Positions 47,010-58,440 of a stretch of 64,000 nucleotides of DNA are shown one piece after another. This stretch comes from Proteles cristata cristata (Eukaryota; Chordata; Mammalia; Carnivora; Hyaenidae), in contig JAESUZ010001746.1 of the NCBI GenBank assembly GCA_017311185.1, forward strand, positions 124,001 to 188,000, written 5' to 3'. Position 1 is the stretch's first letter; every line of letters starts with the position of its first letter. The position numbers and the translations under genes were made by a program. The notes under the pieces are model-generated. The model was not told where the DNA came from. It was given only the letters and a program-made list of their open reading frames with translations, and made no database searches.

Positions 47010-50000
47010 AATTGAACCTGAAGGGAGTCTTATTTCCTTGAGCCTTGGGTCTTAGGCTTGCTCAGCATCCATACCCCTCCATGGCAATCACTTCTTCCTA
47101 CTCAGTTGAACCCAAATAGTTTTTTTAGTTGTTTGTTTTGTTTTTGGTTTTTGGTTTTTTCTTTTTTTTTTTTTTTGGTGCTGGCACTCTCTCTGCTGTG
47201 GTAAGCCTTCACCTCATAGCAATACAGTCAGACAGAGATGATTACACATCCTGCTCAGCCATTAGGAGCAGATAGCTTAACGCCATGGAATTGAAGACTC
47301 TGTGGTCGGTGAGTTTTCTGTACTGCCCACAGCAGCACAGAGCTTTTTCCTTGGATCAGTGCAGTCTTTCTCCTCTCAGAGCTCAGGGTGTATGGTGTGT
47401 GTGCACGGTTTTCCTGCACACTGCTCAGGGCAGCCAACTCTTACCATACACAAATGCAAAACTGTGCAAACAGGCAGGTTGCTTTAGGCTCTCCTTCATT
47501 GTCAATCTTTGGCAGGCCATGCATCCTGTGCAGCTGGTATTTCTACCATCACTTTCTCATTTCCTCTATGAGCCCTTGAGCTGTGAAAGGGGTTGACAAA
47601 TAAACAGAAAACTCCTTCTATGTCTGGGGCTTTCAGAGATTCTAAATTATCATGCTAGCCATTTTAATATTTAATAATTCATTAAAATTTAAGCTGTCTT
47701 TTATCCAAATTATTTTGATAGTAGCTAAGTCTATTTTTCATTGTTGTATTTTAGACAAAGCCCTTTATGTGTTCCATCTTTTCTCAGAAACGCACACCAT
47801 CCATTGGAATTTTTTTTTCACCAGATATCTCTGTGATCTTACCAGTTTGTTGATGATTAGGCTTCTTCTTACTTTGAACATAAAGATTTATTGGCTGCTT
47901 TTCTGTTTTATACACACAGGAAATGCATTTTACCCCTTAATTTTAAAAATATAAATTTAGAAAGAGGTAGGATGTTAGTATGTAAAATGTGCTTGGTTTG
48001 TATCCTTACTAATGAGAAAATTTAGCCACATTTTGTTCTCATACTACTTCTTATGGTTATTCAAAACTATGGATATATTACTCAGTTCCATGCTAGAAAA
48101 ATCAAAAGTCCTTAGAAAAATTAGAAGTCCACTTTGTTTATAGTGCATGACTCCTCTTGATTAGCCTGATTAGGTTATAATTATTTCCAAAGAGCTGCAA
48201 TGTAGAGGGAAAAAAACCCAGAATGAATTGTTTATTGTCTGATGCCGTTTTCCCTTTGAAGCTTTCTACATGTTTACTATCATCTCCTATTCACAGAGAG
48301 GCACTTTTAGGATTTCACATATTTTTCCTCTGAAGTTTCTGGTTAATTTCAGATATTGCATGGGGTCATATGCAGTCTGTGGGTACATTGATATTTCTCT
48401 TATGACAGAGTGGGGTTATTACAAGAGAACTTTAGCCAAATTTCTTTCAAGTCCTACAAAACCTTTAAAATTAAATTAGGTGGTTAGAGCGTGTGGATAG
48501 TTAAATTTTGCATTCAAACTGAATAGCAGAAATAAAAGGTTTTAAGAAAGACAGACTCCTAGGGCACTAAGGAATAGAGTGTCTTTTTTGACTTTACAGA
48601 AGTGAAATGCTTCACTAAACAGGATAAGCAGACTTTGAATATTTTTGGTAGTTTTGAGAAAGCAAAGCAAAACCACCCAGGGTAATGATACTACTTGTAT
48701 GTAAAGTGATTTTGATAAATTTACATATCCAATAACACTATATGTAAACTCCTATCGTTCCATGTCCTTCTAATACACGGAATTGTCTAATATTTTCACT
48801 TATCCTTCCTGTTTTAATTTGCATTTACTATCTTATGACTAATGAAATAAAGTACTTTTTCATTATGTTTTATGTCCATTTGAATATTATCTTTTGGGAA
48901 GAGTTCATCTGAAACTTTTGGTAATTGTTCTAGAGTGCCTTACTTTTTACTGATTTATGGATGCTGTTTCTATATTCTGAGAACATGCCCATTAATATAT
49001 ACATATGCATATATTAATGTGCATATACTTATGTCTACTTTGTTATGCAGTCCAAAACTTACTTCTCTATTTGTGCACTTATGTTAATCGAGAGAAATGC
49101 TAAGATTGGGGAAGATTAAGGACACAGAAGACTATTGAAACTGAAATTTGAAATTCAAATCTGAAAATTGAAAACTGAAAGGTCCTCTTAGTGCTATTTC
49201 CTTGAAATCTCTCATGTCATGATGAGACACTGATTTCATGTTCTTGGAGCAAAATCTCATGTTGAAAAATATTTCCTCACCAAAAACTCCACTCTCATTT
49301 TTACCAGAAATTCTTACTCCATGTTTTCAATTTGATCTTCAAATGCCACTACACTCAGTCTTTCATATCCTCCTTTTTATGAAAACCTGTAAGTCATTTC
49401 CTTGAAGTGTTCTAGAATTCATGTTTCCTTATTTTTGTCTTATCCACCCAATATTTTGTCCTCCAGATTTCTGTGATCTGTCTTATAGTTATCTTAATAG
49501 AAATTCTGTGTATTATTTTTCTTTGATGAATATTAAACAATAGCATTAAATTATACCTCTGATAGAGCTCAATTACTCATTTCTCCTTTTACCTCCAAGT
49601 GGCTTTCTTCTTTCTCCCTTCCAAACCATTCTATACAAGGCTAATAGACATATCTTTTGCAAAGATAAATCTATTTACCTTTAAATATCTTCATGAGAAT
49701 AACCCACTTAAAATCCTTCAGTATTAAAGCCCTGGCATTCAGACAGAGCCCTTCCAAGATTTGATTGAGCCTTATGTTATTAACTTATACCTTAATACTC
49801 TGGTGCAGTTAGAAAATGTCATTGAATTATAACATAGTCTTATAGCAGTAAGAAAGAATCCTGTTTAAATCATTGTCCCATACTTATATTCTACTAAAGA
49901 AATAAGCATCTTCATTTTAATAACTATATACCACATAAATTATCTCTTTGCCTAATGCAACTTATAATTGTTTATCTTGCAACAAGTCTTTTGAAATGTG

Positions 50001-50978
50001 TATAGAAACAGATTAATATATGATAATATCTAATCTTAAAATATTGCATTATCCATTCAATCATCGTCTGTGCTCTCATATATGTCTTGTTCTTTCAGAA
50101 ATAATTTTTAAAAGTCATATTTTTCAAAAATCACTTCAGATTACTTTAGAGTAGACTTAGAATAACAACAGGGATTTTATTTCAATATTGATACTCTGCA
50201 AAAATCCTGTGCAAATTCCCATGTGATCATGCTACACTGTTTGTCTCATAGCCTTGTGAGTTTAGAATTAAATATTAGTCTTGATAAGACCCAGGGGATT
50301 TAAATAAGTCTTAGAGTCCTTTCTCCCTGATCTTAGGTTATCTACTATAGAACATGAAATGGTTTTGCTTCATTTAAAAAGCTCACATCTAAATAAAAGA
50401 TAGTTGTTTTATTCCCAAGGAAAATACTTTGATCTGAAATTCCATCTAAGGATATTTCAGAATGGTTTTGTCTTTGTAATAAAACTTTTCATGTGAATCA
50501 CAGTGTATTTTCAGTATTCCTTGTAATGTAGACTATAATATACACACCATATTTGTTTTCATGCCTTATTTTTGTTCCTATTATCCACTGGTTTGTTCCC
50601 TAAAAGATTAACTGGCACAGAGTAGGTACTTAAATAATACTGCTTTAAAGAATTTAGTAGGTCCATTTACTTTTCACCATATTATCTAACTTCTCAATTT
50701 CTTGTAAAATTTTTAAAGTGACAATAGTAAAGTATAAAGCACAGGGTTGTTATTAACTGAGATATTGAACATAAGCCATTGTAAATTCTCAGTAAGCATG
50801 AACTTTCTTTATTATCTTTTAAAAATATTTTCAGGACTTTTTTAAAGAAGAATCTTAAGCAGCGTAAGTTGCTACACTCAGTTTTAATTATTTAGTACTT
50901 CAATTCTACCCAGAAAACACAAAGATTTCCTAGCATATGAGAACATAATGCTGACTAAAGCAGTTACCATGGGAAATA
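47010..50978. other. 4 kb without a recognised gene
   Basis: 47010-47600 is GC-richer with several overlapping open frames (up to 103 codons, 47285-47596) and a long T/G tract at 47130-47176. It may continue the L1 UTR-like sequence of 46 kb. 47600-50978 is AT-rich, with one 100-codon low-complexity frame (47652-47954). No domain, exon or RNA gene was recognised. Confidence 0.45.
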
Positions 50979-51202
50979 TCAAAATTATTTTTTTAACATT
51001 TTTGTTTATTATTGAGAGACGAGCATGAGCAGAAGAGGGGCAGAGAGGGGGAGACACAGGCTCTAAAGTAGGCTCCAGGCTCGGAACTGTCAGCACAGAG
51101 CCCGACGTGGGGCTCGAACCTACAAACTGAGAGATCATGACCTAAGCTGAAGTCAGACGCTTAACAGACCGAGCCACCCAGGCGTCCCTCAAAATTATTT
51201 TT
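50979..51202 (-). mobile_element. Can-SINE with 14-bp target duplication
   Basis: tcaaaattattttt flanks the body at 50979-50992 and 51189-51202. The body is gacgagcatgagcagaagag, gctcggaactgtcagcacag, ending gagccacccaggcgtccc. Confidence 0.95.
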
Positions 51203-51242
51203 GAACAATAACAGCCATGTTATAAAAAGTGTATGTAATCAT

Positions 51243-51665
51243 TTCCTAGAGCTTCTATAAAAGATAACCACAGACCTACTGACTTGAAATAACAGAAACT
51301 TATTCTGTCACAGTTCTGCAAACTTGAATATTAGCAGGATTATTTCCTTCAGGAGGCTCTGATGGAGAATTCCTTCCATGTGTCTCTCCTAGATTCTGGT
51401 GGTTGCAGATAATCACTGACATTACTTGGCTTGTAGGTACTCTGGTGTCTATCCCTATCATCACTAAGTTCTCCCCATGTGACTCACTCTGTGTCCTCTT
51501 GAAAACACCAGCCATTGAATACGGCCCATAGGAATTCAGGAGGACATCATTTTTATATGATTCATCTTCAAAGATTCTATTTTCAAATAAAGTCATATTT
51601 CCAGGTCCCTAGGAATAGACTTGAATTTATAATTTTGGGAGAATGCAATTCAAGTCACCATAGTG
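51243..51665 (-). mobile_element. MaLR (MLT1-type) LTR, reverse orientation, decayed
   Basis: tagagcttctataaaagata, cttgaaataacagaaactta, ttctgtcacagttctgcaaa and gggagaatgcaattcaagtc follow the reversed MLT1-type order at low identity. A 98-codon minus-strand frame across it is incidental. Confidence 0.5.
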
Positions 51666-51924
51666 TGTCACATATTTTGCTATAGATAAAAAATTCAGTT
51701 AACATCCTAAAGCTATATTCACATTTTGAGAGATGTCTTAAAATAATTTTACATCATTGCTTGCAATTAATTCATTTTACAGTCTATGCATTAATAATTA
51801 GCCATAATGTTAGACATAAATTTTAGTGCATGTGTAGGCCGCCATAGTACCGCACACACAGTTGAAACATATACACTATTCAGTATGTTAAAAAAAATGC
51901 TCCTTTTTAAATAAGATGTTTTAA

Positions 51925-52126
51925 AGCTTTTTTCATGTTTATATATTTATTTAAAGAGACAGAGCATGAAGAGGGGGAGGGGAGCACAAAGAGAGAGGAA
52001 GGGGGAGAGAATCCCAAACAGGATCCATGCTGTCAGTGCAGAGCCCCATGTGGGGCTTGATCTTACAAACTATGAGCCAAAACTAAGAGTTAGATGCTTA
52101 ACCAGGTGAGCCTCCTCAGTACTCCC
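51925..52126 (-). mobile_element. Can-SINE, old
   Basis: tatatatttatttaaagaga tail, gagggggaggggagcacaaa, ccatgctgtcagtgcagagc, head reduced to gcttaaccaggtgagcctcc. Confidence 0.87.
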
Positions 52127-52216
52127 AAAATTTAATCTTAATGCTTAAGTTGTCTAAGATGTCTATATATATTCTTTCATAAAGGGCTGCTCTCATTATT
52201 TACTGACTTTGTAGTT

Positions 52217-52461
52217 TTAAAAAATAATAATTTGGGGCGCCTGGGTGGCTTAGTCGGTTAAGCGTCCGACTTTCACTTAGGTCATGATCTCGCGGTTCGT
52301 GGGTTCGAGCCCCGCGTCGGGCTCTGTGCTGACTGCCAGCTCAGAGCCTGGAGCCTGTTTCAGTCTGTGACTCCCTCTCTCTCTGACCCTCCCCTGCTCA
52401 CGCTGTCTCTCTCTCTCTCCTAGAAATAAAAATAAAACCATTAAAATTAAAAAATAATAAT
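52217..52461 (+). mobile_element. Can-SINE, young subfamily, full length, 15-bp target duplication
   Basis: ttaaaaaataataat lies at 52217-52231 and 52447-52461. The body starts ttggggcgcctgggtggctt, with cgtccgactttcacttaggt, gtgctgactgccagctcaga and ctctcctagaaataaaaata, the marks of the young subfamily. Confidence 0.96.
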
Positions 52462-52496
52462 AATAATTAATATTATATACTTTTACATTATTTTTT

Positions 52497-53240
52497 CTTC
52501 TGTTTTTTAAAGTTTTTAAATTCCAGTTAGTTAACATACAGTGTGATATTAGTAATTTCAGGTGTACAGTATAGTGATTCATCACACCCATATAACACCC
52601 ACTTCTCATCACAAGTGCACGCCTTAATCCCCATTACCTATTTAACTCTTCTGCCACCTACCTTTCCCCTGTGAAACATGTTTGTTCTCTATAGTTAAGA
52701 GCCTAGCTCTTCATTTGTTTCTCTCTCTTTTTTTCCCTTTGCTCATTTTGTCTCTTAAATTCCAAACATGAATGAAATCATATGGTATTTCTCTTATTCT
52801 TATTGACTTATTTCACTTAGCATAATACTCTAGATCCATCCATGTCTTTGAAAATGGCAAGATTTCATTCTTTTATATCTACATGTATATATGCATATCT
52901 ATGTATCTATCTATGTATCTATGTATCTATCATCTATCTATCTATCACCTATTTATCTATCTCTATTCATCAGTTAATGGATATGGGCTGTTTCCATAAT
53001 TTTGCTATTGTAGCTAATACTGCTATAAACATTGGGATTTATGTATCTTTTTGAATTAGTAATTTTGTATTATTTGGAAAAATACCTAGTAGGGCAATTG
53101 CTGGATTGAAGGGTACTTTTGTTTTTAAGGTTTTGAGAAACCTCTATACTGTTTTCCAGAATGGCTGCACCAGTTTTAATTTTTTACAATAATGCAAAAG
53201 GGTTCCCCTTTCTTTTCATCCTCACCAATATCTGTTGTTT
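52497..53240 (-). mobile_element. L1 3' end: 3' part of a 5'-inverted L1
   Basis: ttttttaaagtttttaaatt (reversed tail), gtgattcatcacacccatat, atccatccatgtctttgaaa, a TCTA tract and ctatactgttttccagaatg identify a reversed L1 3' region. At about 53240 it joins L1 ORF2 sequence of opposite orientation. Confidence 0.88.
52875..52972. repeat. (TCTA/TATG)n simple repeat in the L1
   Basis: Imperfect tatctatc and atgtatct units, at the site where other L1 copies in the window carry (TA)n or (AC)n. Confidence 0.92.
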
Positions 53241-53750
53241 CAAAAGATGTAGGAGACCTATACTCCGACTACTATAAAACACTGATGAAAGAAATTGAAG
53301 ATGACATAAATAAATGGGTAGATATTCCATGCTTGTGGATTGGAAGAATGAATATTGTTAAAATGTTTATACTACACAAAACAATCTTTATATTTAATGC
53401 AATTTCTATCAAAAAACCATAATAGTATTTTTCAGAGGTAAAACAAACAATTCTAAAATTTTTATGAAATCATAAAACCCCCAAATAGCCAAAGCAACCA
53501 TGAAAAGAAAAGCAAAGCTGGAGGAAACACAATTCCAGACTTCAAGTTATATTGTAAAGCTGTAGTGATCAAAATAGTATGGTACTAGTAAAAACATAAG
53601 ACACTTAGATGAATGGAACAGAATAAAATAGTCAGAAATGAACCCACAACTATAGGGTCAATTAATCTTTGACAAAGCAGGAAGGAGTATCCAATGGGAA
53701 AAAAGAAAGTCTTTTCAACACATGCTTTTCAACAAAAAAACAAAGTCTTT
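53241..53750 (+). mobile_element. L1 ORF2 segment: inverted 5' part of the same L1
   Basis: actataaaacactgatgaaa, tccatgcttgtggattggaa, aattccagacttcaagttat, gtatggtactagtaaaaaca and gggtcaattaatctttgaca follow ORF2 reverse-transcriptase-region order on the plus strand. The only long frame (53192-53422, 76 codons) reads KTLMKEIEDDINKW and WIGRMNIVKM, diagnostic of L1 ORF2. The frame is broken. Confidence 0.85.
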
Positions 53751-53846
53751 TCAACAACTGCCAGAGAGAAGAAGAGTATACAGGGGAGAGGGAGATACAG
53801 GCTTCCACTTAAGGAATGAGTAAGTCACAAGATAAAAAGTAGAGCA

Positions 53847-54063
53847 TATATATATGTATATATATATACTTTATATATATATATAAATTGAATACTTTTC
53901 AATTTATAAAATAGCACCTATATATGTATATATATATACATATATATAAGTATATATATTTTTTATATATAAGTATATAACTATATATTTTATATATAAA
54001 GTATATATATATGTAAGTATATATATAAGTATATATATATGTAAGTATATATATATATACTTT
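53847..54063. repeat. AT-dinucleotide/(GTATATATA)n tract
   Basis: About 215 bp of tatatata with spaced gta, ctt and aag interruptions. Words such as taagtatatatata recur at 10-20 base spacing. A few small inverted repeats occur (gtatatatatac). Confidence 0.93.
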
Positions 54064-54159
54064 AAGTGAAAACTATTCAATTTTGGAAATTTATACACTA
54101 ACTGATAAATGTTGAGAAGTTTCTATGTGCCATGGATACCACAATTTAAAAAAAAATCA

Positions 54160-54290
54160 ACCTTTTACAGTGCAATTAACACACAATAAAATTCACTAAT
54201 TTTAAGTGTACATTTTGGTGAAGTTTGACAAATGTCTAAAGTTATATATTCAGTATCTAATTCATGATACCAATCCTATCAGTCATTAGG
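54160..54290. mobile_element. L1-like 3' fragment
   Basis: cagtgcaattaacacacaat, aaaattcactaattttaagt and gtgtacattttggtgaagtt resemble the reversed old L1 3' words also seen at 36.1 kb. Confidence 0.5.
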
Positions 54291-54310
54291 GTCACTTTGC
54301 AGTCAGTTTG

Positions 54311-54480
54311 CAATACAAGCAGGGAAGGGGCAGAAAGAGAGGGGAACACAGAACCCAGAGCAGACTCCAGGCTCTGAGCTGTCAGCACAGAGCCGGCCAC
54401 AGGGCTTGGACTCTTGAGCCACGAGATCATAACCTCAGCTGAAGTCTGACGCTTAACCGACTGAGCCACTCAGGTGCCCC
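54311..54480 (-). mobile_element. Can-SINE, tail missing
   Basis: caatacaagcagggaagggg, gctctgagctgtcagcacag and ctgagccactcaggtgcccc are present. The A-rich tail and outer CT block are absent. Confidence 0.9.
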
Positions 54481-54945
54481 AATACTTCTTTTAGAGCCAC
54501 CAAGATTCACTGCAGACTTGAGCAGTAGCTCTTCCATTGTAAAGGATTTCCAGTGGTTGGAGAGGTATTTGCAGAAAAGATTCTCTCTTCTCCTTGAACT
54601 GCCTTGTACTTTTTCGAAATGCAATTGATCCTACATGTATGTGACTATTTCTATCTTTTCTCTTTTATGGCTCAGTTGGTCTTTATATTTGTTTTTATGT
54701 TCATATTAACCTGTATTGCTCACTATAGCCAAATAATAATTTTTGAAAAGAGGTCATCTAAGCATTTAAACTATATTCATCTCTTACAGAATTATGTTTG
54801 CCTATTCTGAATCCTTTTGTCATGTTTTCCTATTGCTATTTATATCATAAAATTTCATTTTTTTCTATTATCTGTGGCTAGTGTATAGAACTATTATAAA
54901 ACTATATATGAACATATATCCCAGCAAACCTACAACTATGCTAAA

Positions 54946-54989
54946 GCTATATATATATCTATATATATAAAGCTATATATATAGATACA

Positions 54990-55030
<41 letters not shown>
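54946..55030. repeat. (TA)n microsatellite with two spacer words
   Basis: TA tracts interrupted by agct, aaagct and gatacagct, ending in about 18 uninterrupted TA units. Confidence 0.94.
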
Positions 55031-55035
<5 letters not shown>

Positions 55036-55059
55036 TAGAGCATTTTTGTTTATTTCTTC

Positions 55060-56238
55060 AGAATTTATATATACACCATAGTCCTTTATGTAAATAAAGA
55101 TGAACTTTCTACTTTCCCTACAGTATGTCTAGCTTTTGTATACTGCCTAGGACCTCCAGTAAAATGTTGAATAACAATAAAAGAGAATGGACATACCTAC
55201 CCTATTAATGAGGCCAGTATCAGTCACTTGAGCTTCTTTTCAAATTTGATTGTTATTTTTTTTCATTCTTTCATTTTTAAATTATTTATGTCTTTATATT
55301 TAATGTAAGATGTCTGTAGGATGAATATTTTTGTCTTTTCTATTATCTAGGTTTATACTTGATGTGGTTTCATTAATGTGATTATTTCATTCATATTTCT
55401 TGTAATCTTTGATATGGTTTAAATCTGACATCTTTCTATTTGTTTTCTCTTTTTTCATCTGCCCTGTTCTTTGATTTGTTTCATGCCTTCTATGAATTCT
55501 TTAGGTTATTAATAAATCTCCTATTGGATTGTCGACTATTTTGGTTCTAATTTTCTTTTTTAATGATTGCTTTATGGTTTGAAATATACATCTTAATTAC
55601 ATCCTGTCTTCAGAATATATTAAACTATGTTACTTACAATGTGTGAACAATGGAAAAATGTACTTTTATGCTTTCATTTTCTATTACTATTGCCAAACAT
55701 TTTACTTGTACAGGTATCTCACAGAGCATTGTCATTTCTTCTCTGGAAAGGAAATTATATTTTAAATATAATTGAAATAATTTACAAGCATCATCTTTCA
55801 TACCTACATGAGTGTTTATCTTTTCTAGCACTTTTCATTCATTTTAATTGCTATAATTTGAGAATTATACTTTAATTATAATTAATTGGTTTATTTTATT
55901 TTATTATTTTGTTTATGTTTGTTTCTTTATAGATACCTGTGTCTTTTTCCCTAGTTGCTTTTGAGATCTTATCTTTACCTCTACATAAGTTTTACTGTGT
56001 ATTTCTTTATGTGTATAATGATTCTAGTTCACTTAATTTTTTGAACCTTTATGTTTGTACAGGTATAATCAAATTTTGAAATATTTAGCCATTGTTCTTA
56101 CAAATTCTTAGTTATAACAATAATAACATATGTTCTAGTTCACTTGATATTATCCTTTAATTCACTGATGCTTTGTATGTTTGTTTTAAGTTTAAGAGAG
56201 AGTGTATGAACAAGTAGAGGAGGAGCAGAGAGAGAGAC

Positions 56239-56277
<39 letters not shown>

Positions 56278-56780
56278 TCCCGAGCAGGTTCCGCACTATC
56301 AGTACAGAGCCTGATGCATGGCTTGACTCAGGAACCCTTGAGATCATGACTTGAGCAGAATCAAGAGTCAGATGCTTATCCTATTGAGCCACCCAGGAGC
56401 CACTTGTGTTCATTTTTCTGTTTTCTCTTTCATTGCCTCATTGTGGATAATGTCTACTGGTATGGCTTCATGTTCAATGATATTTCTGTTAATTTGTTGA
56501 TAATCCCTTCCAGTGTACTTTTCATCATAAATATTGTATTTTTCACCTTTGGTGATTGCATTTAGGTCATTTTTATATCTACTATTGTTCTTTTCATGAA
56601 CAAGGTTCTTTCTACATTATTATGCATATTGAGGCTATTTTCGATGGATATTTTAATGTCCTTGTCTTCTAATTCCATTACATTCGTCAATTCTGTGCTT
56701 GATTATTTCAATTGGATACTAGTTCTGAATATAATTTTTGTGATCTGAATTATGTTTCTTTAGAGTGCTCAACTTTGTGT
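55060..56780. mobile_element. Old L1 (L1M-type) fragments, interrupted by a SINE
   Basis: aggacctccagtaaaatgtt, gcttttgagatcttatcttt and a long T-rich region with tgtccttgtcttctaattcc resemble the reversed old L1. The parts 55060-56180 and 56404-56780 are separated by the SINE at 56183. Coordinates and orientation are approximate. Confidence 0.5.
56183..56403 (-). mobile_element. Can-SINE with expanded (GA)n
   Basis: tttaagtttaagagagagtg tail, (GA)n at 56231-56276 in place of the usual short block, gtacagagcctgatgcatgg, ending tgagccacccaggagccac. Confidence 0.9.
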
Positions 56781-56794
56781 GTGGGGAGAGGCAT

Positions 56795-57049
56795 GTATTT
56801 AATTTACTTTTGTTTTTAAAATATTTTTATTTATTTCTAGGAGAGACAGAGAGAGAGACAGCATGAGCAGGGGAGGGTCAGAGACAGAGGGAGTCACAGA
56901 CCCTGAAACAGGCTCCAGGCTCTGAGCTGGCAGTCAGCACAGAGCCCGACGCGCGGCTCGAACCCACGAACCGCGAGATCATGACCTAAGCGAAAGTCGG
57001 ACGTGTAACCGACTAAGCCACCCAGGCGCCCCGTATTTAATTTACTTTT
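56795..57049 (-). mobile_element. Can-SINE, young subfamily, with 17-bp target duplication
   Basis: gtatttaatttactttt is perfect at 56795-56811 and 57033-57049. The body has tatttctaggagagac, ggcagtcagcacagagcccg and cctaagcgaaagtcggac. Confidence 0.97.
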
Positions 57050-57679
57050 AACCTTTGTTATAATGATTCCAGACCAACCCTTACCAAAAGCTAATTTCAC
57101 CCTGTCAATAAGGTGATACCCTGCTGAGAATTCTCTCTCTGGGCGCATGTATTATTAGGTTTTTTGTTTTTTTTTCCCCAAATATGGCTGATAAGAATTT
57201 ATGCTGCTTTCATTCCCATGTGAGCTTCAGAAACTTCTTAGCTTACAGTTTTCTACTACCTCTTAGAATTTCTCTCTATGAATGCACAGATCAGCATTCA
57301 TCCAAAGATTTGAGGAGACTCTTGAAGATCTCCAAAGATTTCTCTGTGTAGGTCCCTTTTATCTGATATTCTGCCCTGCCAATTCTTGTTACCTTGACAT
57401 CTTCAAAGTCTGATCTTTGGCTTTTAAAATCAGCAAGAATTCCAGGCTCTCTTTGAATGTCTCATCCTTCCTTGAGTTCTGAAAAGTGTGTCCACAGAGT
57501 AACCAGGGAACATTACAGGATTCTTCTGGTTTCACTTGACTCATGTATCACAATCCTGTGCTGTTGTTTCCCGCCGTCTGATAACATCTCATTGTGGTGT
57601 TCAGATTTCCTGGTGTATGTGGTGATGGTGGAATGGAAATAATTATTGTAGTAGTTAATTTCCCATCAATACTAGGAGG
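57050..57679. other. No gene or repeat recognised
   Basis: Moderate GC. Two overlapping plus-strand frames of 61 codons (57457-57642, 57594-57779) are without features. Confidence 0.5.
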
Positions 57680-57745
57680 AGTCTGTACAATGTCTTTACA
57701 TGTATTAACTCGTGTAATCCTCACAGGTCCAAGAAGTAAATTATG
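57680..57745 (-). mobile_element. MIR, part 1 (reverse orientation)
   Basis: acatgtattaactcgtgtaa, tcctcacaggtccaagaagt and aaattatg match the reversed MIR 3' part. The match breaks near 57745 and resumes at about 58274. Confidence 0.65.
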
Positions 57746-58273
57746 TCAGATTATTCTATTGTCAACTTGGTTAGACTGAGAACAAAATATTCCAAAATCT
57801 AATTTCCTGTCTTTTCATGGGTTTGAGATAACCAAATCAGGAATTTTCACAAGGTATGGGATAAAGAGGTGTGAAATTGGCCATGACTCCTGAATAGTAG
57901 ATGTGATGACAGATGTGAGACTCCCCGAAGCTTTCAGTGTGTCCTACTGCCTCAACTCATTGTTCAGAAATTTTTGAGTGCTGGCTCTGCTATCTAAGGA
58001 AAGTCCTGGCTCACCACTGGGCTTTGCATCCAGACTTACAGAGGCCACAGGCTTACACTTCTCCTTTATTAGTTCCCTCTGCACATTCCTTTCTGTAGCT
58101 GAATATGTGCTTCTCAGACTAACAACATGTGACTCAGCTGAGTCTCTCTCACCTGTGTTTTGACATTCATTTTCCTGTTCTCCTCACAATTGCACAAGCT
58201 TTAATTCCTATAACAAATCACTTCTCCCACAATGCATTGCAGCTCCATTTCCATGAGTCAACCTTTGCTGATA
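57746..58273. mobile_element. About 525-bp insertion that splits the MIR
   Basis: Bounded by agaagtaaattatg (left) and agaaggcattatg (right), a possible aged target duplication. Within it, gtcaacttggttagactgag near the left end is a word found in an LTR-like dispersed repeat. I cannot name the family. The 61-codon frame at 57978-58163 is not recognisable. Confidence 0.45.
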
Positions 58274-58440
58274 CAGAAGGCATTATGATGATCTCTAGTT
58301 TTTAAATAAGTAAAACAAGAAATGGAAATAATTCATATTTTTAATAATAAAAAGCCAGTGAATGCTAGAGCTAGGATTTAAATCCAGGAAGCCTGTTTCC
58401 AAAATTCATGATTTTATTCACCTTGCCATATTGCCTCTGA
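58274..58440 (-). mobile_element. MIR, part 2
   Basis: ctctagtttttaaataagta, gccagtgaatgctagagcta, ggatttaaatccaggaagcc and caccttgccatattgcctct follow the reversed MIR order where part 1 stopped. Confidence 0.65.

Noticed and set aside
47255..47596. Overlapping open frames on both strands as a possible exon
   Set aside because: No consensus splice sites in a suitable frame and no recognisable domain. The surroundings look like old L1 untranslated-region sequence.
52277..52612. 111-codon minus-strand frame
   Set aside because: It is produced by reading through a SINE (GA-rich block and tRNA-like part) into flanking DNA. Similar SINE-born frames occur at 18969, 33181 and 46722.
52875..52972. 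CRISPR-like or iteron repeat
   Set aside because: The 4-bp units without spacers are an ordinary microsatellite in a mammalian L1.
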